From Bacteroidota bacterium (GTDB taxonomy: Bacteria > Bacteroidota > Bacteroidia > Chitinophagales > Chitinophagaceae), in contig JAEYVW010000117.1 in the NCBI GenBank assembly GCA_023429365.1, positions 1-8,199 of the forward strand: a DNA stretch of 8,199 bases, in the 5' to 3' direction. Below, in pieces: positions 6,781 through 8,199 of this stretch; the stretch's first letter is position 1; each line of letters opens with the position of its first letter. The notes beneath the pieces were generated by a model. The model did no database searches. It was not told the DNA's origin and worked only from the letters and a program-made list of their open reading frames with translations. Both the position numbers and the translations under genes were made by a program.

Positions 6781-7452
6781 ATGAATGACCAGTTGATCAT
6801 TGAAAAAATAATTGAAACAGAAATTCCTGAAGCATCGGCATTGCTGGCCGAATCCATGTCGACAAATCCCAATCATATAGCCATTTTCGGCCCCGCCAGT
6901 TCAAAAGCGATCGATCGGCAACGCAGGATGTTCGAGATGGTACTGAAAAATACCTCTAGTAAGATCTATGTGGCAAAACTAAACGGGGAGATCGCGGGTG
7001 TGATGGCTTATATGCATTCGGACCATTGCCAAATGCAGCCGTTACAATTGCTGCGTGGCCTGCCAAAATTCGCAAGGATGTTTGGCACCGACCTTTTACC
7101 TGTTTTGAGATGGCGCATGAAATGGGCACAACACGATTGCCGGCGTACACATATCCATTTTGGTCCACTGGCTGTCGCAATCCGCCACCAGGGTCGTGGC
7201 ATCGGCAAAGCCCTGCTTAATCACTTCATTACTTACCTTGATGCCACGCAACAGGCGGGCTACCTGGAGACTGATAAACTGGAAAATGTAACCCTTTATC
7301 AAAAATTCGGCTTTGAAGTCAGCGCGACAGATAAATTATACGGGCAGGTCAACTGGTTTATGACGAGGGGAAAATCATTGAGGAAAATAAATGGAGCTGT
7401 TAATAATGTGCAGGAAACATCAGGCTCGCTGATTCTCGGTGATATTGTTTGA
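6781..7452 (+). CDS. GNAT family N-acetyltransferase
   Basis: A 223-residue acetyl-CoA-dependent acyltransferase. The N-terminal half (residues 5-80) has the usual strand-helix-strand start, with KIYVAKLNGEIAGVMAYM (61-78) as central strands. Motif A lies at 125-150, HFGPLAVAIRHQGRGIGKALL, including the acetyl-CoA pyrophosphate loop Q137-G-R-G-I-G142. Motif B is represented by LETDKLENVTLYQKFGFEV (162-180), with the typical N-x-x-L-Y-x-K-x-G-F pattern. Residues from about 199 form a tail (SLRKINGAVNNVQ...) beyond the usual fold. The acceptor may be a small amine, an antibiotic, or a protein or peptide; the sequence does not say which. The start at 6781 is the only good ATG and no Shine-Dalgarno sequence is visible. 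It is separated from the Crp-family gene by 158 bp holding two small inverted repeats, and is convergent with yidD across 35 bp. Confidence 0.9.
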   Translation: MNDQLIIEKIIETEIPEASALLAESMSTNPNHIAIFGPASSKAIDRQRRMFEMVLKNTSSKIYVAKLNGEIAGVMAYMHSDHCQMQPLQLLRGLPKFARMFGTDLLPVLRWRMKWAQHDCRRTHIHFGPLAVAIRHQGRGIGKALLNHFITYLDATQQAGYLETDKLENVTLYQKFGFEVSATDKLYGQVNWFMTRGKSLRKINGAVNNVQETSGSLILGDIV

Positions 7453-7487
7453 CAAAGTATATTCAATATCAGGGTTGTTCAGTTTTC

Positions 7488-7718
7488 TTATGGCACGGGA
7501 TCATACCCGCTACCACCCCAGGGATGACAACGGGAAATTCTTTTTACCGAAAGCCAGAAGCCTTTGAACACGCCATATTTTTTAAAGGCTTCCATCGCGT
7601 AGTGTGAGCAGGTGGGCGTGTACCTGCACTTGGGACCGATCCAGGGTGAGATAACCAGCTGGTAGATCTTTATCAGCAGGATAAAAGGGAGGCTTAGTAT
7701 ATGTAAGATTGTTTTCAA
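7488..7718 (-). CDS. yidD: Membrane protein insertion efficiency factor YidD
   Basis: A 76-residue full-length YidD. Conserved parts are the amphipathic N-terminal helix ending [23 protein letters not shown] (19-41), [31 protein letters not shown] (46-76), and cysteines C31, C37 and C64. The family sits at the inner face of the membrane and helps YidC insert proteins. The start codon is TTG (7718-7716), overlapping the rnpA stop TGA (7717-7715) so that the four bases TTGA are shared. The next in-frame Met (codon 42) would remove half the family's conserved region. The overlap argues for translational coupling to rnpA, as in many bacteria where rnpA and yidD are adjacent. In E. coli yidC follows yidD; here the next gene is a convergent acetyltransferase instead. 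Confidence 0.96.
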   Translation of the reverse strand: MKTILHILSLPFILLIKIYQLVISPWIGPKCRYTPTCSHYAMEAFKKYGVFKGFWLSVKRISRCHPWGGSGYDPVP

Positions 7719-8119
7719 ACGCGTTTTTTGTTGATCTCAGAAAGCCGGGTGAGCGCCAGTCTTATACTTTCGTACACTTCGTTGTATCCCGGCAATTCCT
7801 TTCCAGTATAAATAAAGAAAACATTCAGTTTCCTCTTTTGTTCCTTTAGTTGATCCTTTAATAAATTCTTTTGCAGACGATAGGCTTCCCGGGCCAGTCG
7901 CTTGATACGATTGCGGCTCACCGCCGTCCTGAAATTGCGGCTGCTGGCTGAAAATCCCGCTTGCAGCGACTCAGTTTCCTGTTGATCAGTAGCGGGCACA
8001 AAAGAATAAAAGACGCGGAAAGAGGGCACAACAAATCTTTGACCGCTATTGAATAGCTGCTCGATTTGTTTGCGGCTTTTGAGCCGTTCTTTTTTGCCTA
8101 ATGTGAATTGTCTCGCCAC
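7715..8119 (-). CDS. rnpA: Ribonuclease P protein component
   Basis: A 134-residue RnpA, the small basic subunit that binds the catalytic RNase P RNA and helps recognise the 5' leader of precursor tRNA. Typical parts are the N-terminal [25 protein letters not shown] (5-29), a central beta sheet with FRVFYSF, and the RNR signature [16 protein letters not shown] (66-81). The linker at about 41-52 ([12 protein letters not shown]) is somewhat long, as seen in Bacteroidota members. The start is GTG (8119-8117). No in-frame ATG, GTG or TTG occurs in the roughly 35 bp between it and the upstream hairpin, so the alternative start codon is well supported. It overlaps yidD by 4 bp. The upstream gene beyond the window is probably rpmH, by the common bacterial order rpmH-rnpA-yidD. 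Confidence 0.96.
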   Translation of the reverse strand: MARQFTLGKKERLKSRKQIEQLFNSGQRFVVPSFRVFYSFVPATDQQETESLQAGFSASSRNFRTAVSRNRIKRLAREAYRLQKNLLKDQLKEQKRKLNVFFIYTGKELPGYNEVYESIRLALTRLSEINKKRV

Positions 8120-8147
8120 GTACAGATTTACATAGATTATCTGGTAT

Positions 8148-8176
8148 AAAAAAATAGCCCCGGTCGGCCGGGGCTA
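8148..8176 (-). terminator. Strong intrinsic terminator upstream of rnpA
   Basis: A perfect 9-bp GC-rich stem, TAGCCCCGG (8155-8163) / CCGGGGCTA (8168-8176), encloses a 4-nt loop. Read on the minus strand it is followed at once by seven T residues (8154-8148), the classic rho-independent form. It would end transcription of a minus-strand gene lying to the right of the window. rnpA begins only 28 nt after the T-tract, so the element may also act as an attenuator controlling read-through into rnpA-yidD. Confidence 0.85.
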
Positions 8177-8199
8177 ATGCAATTATTTTTCAATTCCCG

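Noticed and set aside
6956..7302. Overlapping open frames within the GNAT gene on both strands
   Set aside because: The GNAT frame has motif A and motif B; these others have no family features.
7441..7470. Inverted repeat GATATTG / CAATATC at the end of the GNAT gene
   Set aside because: The 7-bp A/T-rich stem has a 16-nt loop, overlaps coding sequence and lacks a T-tract; chance is likely.

Overview
The window looks like a chromosomal segment of a Bacteroidota bacterium, most likely Chitinophagaceae or a close relative. The reasons are the type of gene content (Tat-exported Gfo/Idh/MocA oxidoreductase, SUMF1-domain secreted protein, LytS/LytTR two-component pair, short Crp/Fnr-type regulator ending in an SRIRR-like tail), the lack of clear Shine-Dalgarno sequences before most genes, and AT-rich intergenic DNA around moderately GC-rich genes. 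The assignment comes from recognising families; no database search was made.

Left part (1-2525): two minus-strand genes, a secreted SUMF1/FGE-fold protein followed 21 bp later by the N-terminal 157 codons of a Tat-signal Gfo/Idh/MocA oxidoreductase that runs off the left edge. Diverging from them on the plus strand is a Tat-signal hydroxypyruvate-isomerase-family TIM barrel protein. All three carry export signals, which suggests sugar or hydroxy-acid oxidation/isomerisation outside the cytoplasm. The substrate cannot be read from the sequence.

Middle part (2526-5822): a compact four-gene minus-strand unit, read right to left: a small secreted LTxxQ (Spy/CpxP-like) protein, a secreted or lipid-anchored CE1/LpqC-type esterase, a membrane LytS-type sensor kinase, and a LytTR response regulator. 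Kinase and regulator overlap by 4 bp, and the other gaps are 31 and about 8-14 bp. The unit ends against the TIM barrel gene, with a nested palindrome between the two convergent stop codons.

Right part (6059-8199): a plus-strand Crp/Fnr-family regulator and a GNAT acetyltransferase, then two minus-strand housekeeping genes, rnpA (RNase P protein) and yidD (membrane insertion factor), overlapping by 4 bp. rnpA starts 28 nt after the T-tract of a strong intrinsic terminator whose upstream gene lies beyond the right edge, probably rpmH. No tRNA, rRNA, CRISPR array or insertion sequence was recognised, and no gene-free stretch exceeds 300 bp. I see nothing that clearly amounts to an undescribed system. 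The best candidates are the esterase/two-component unit and the exported oxidoreductase/isomerase locus.
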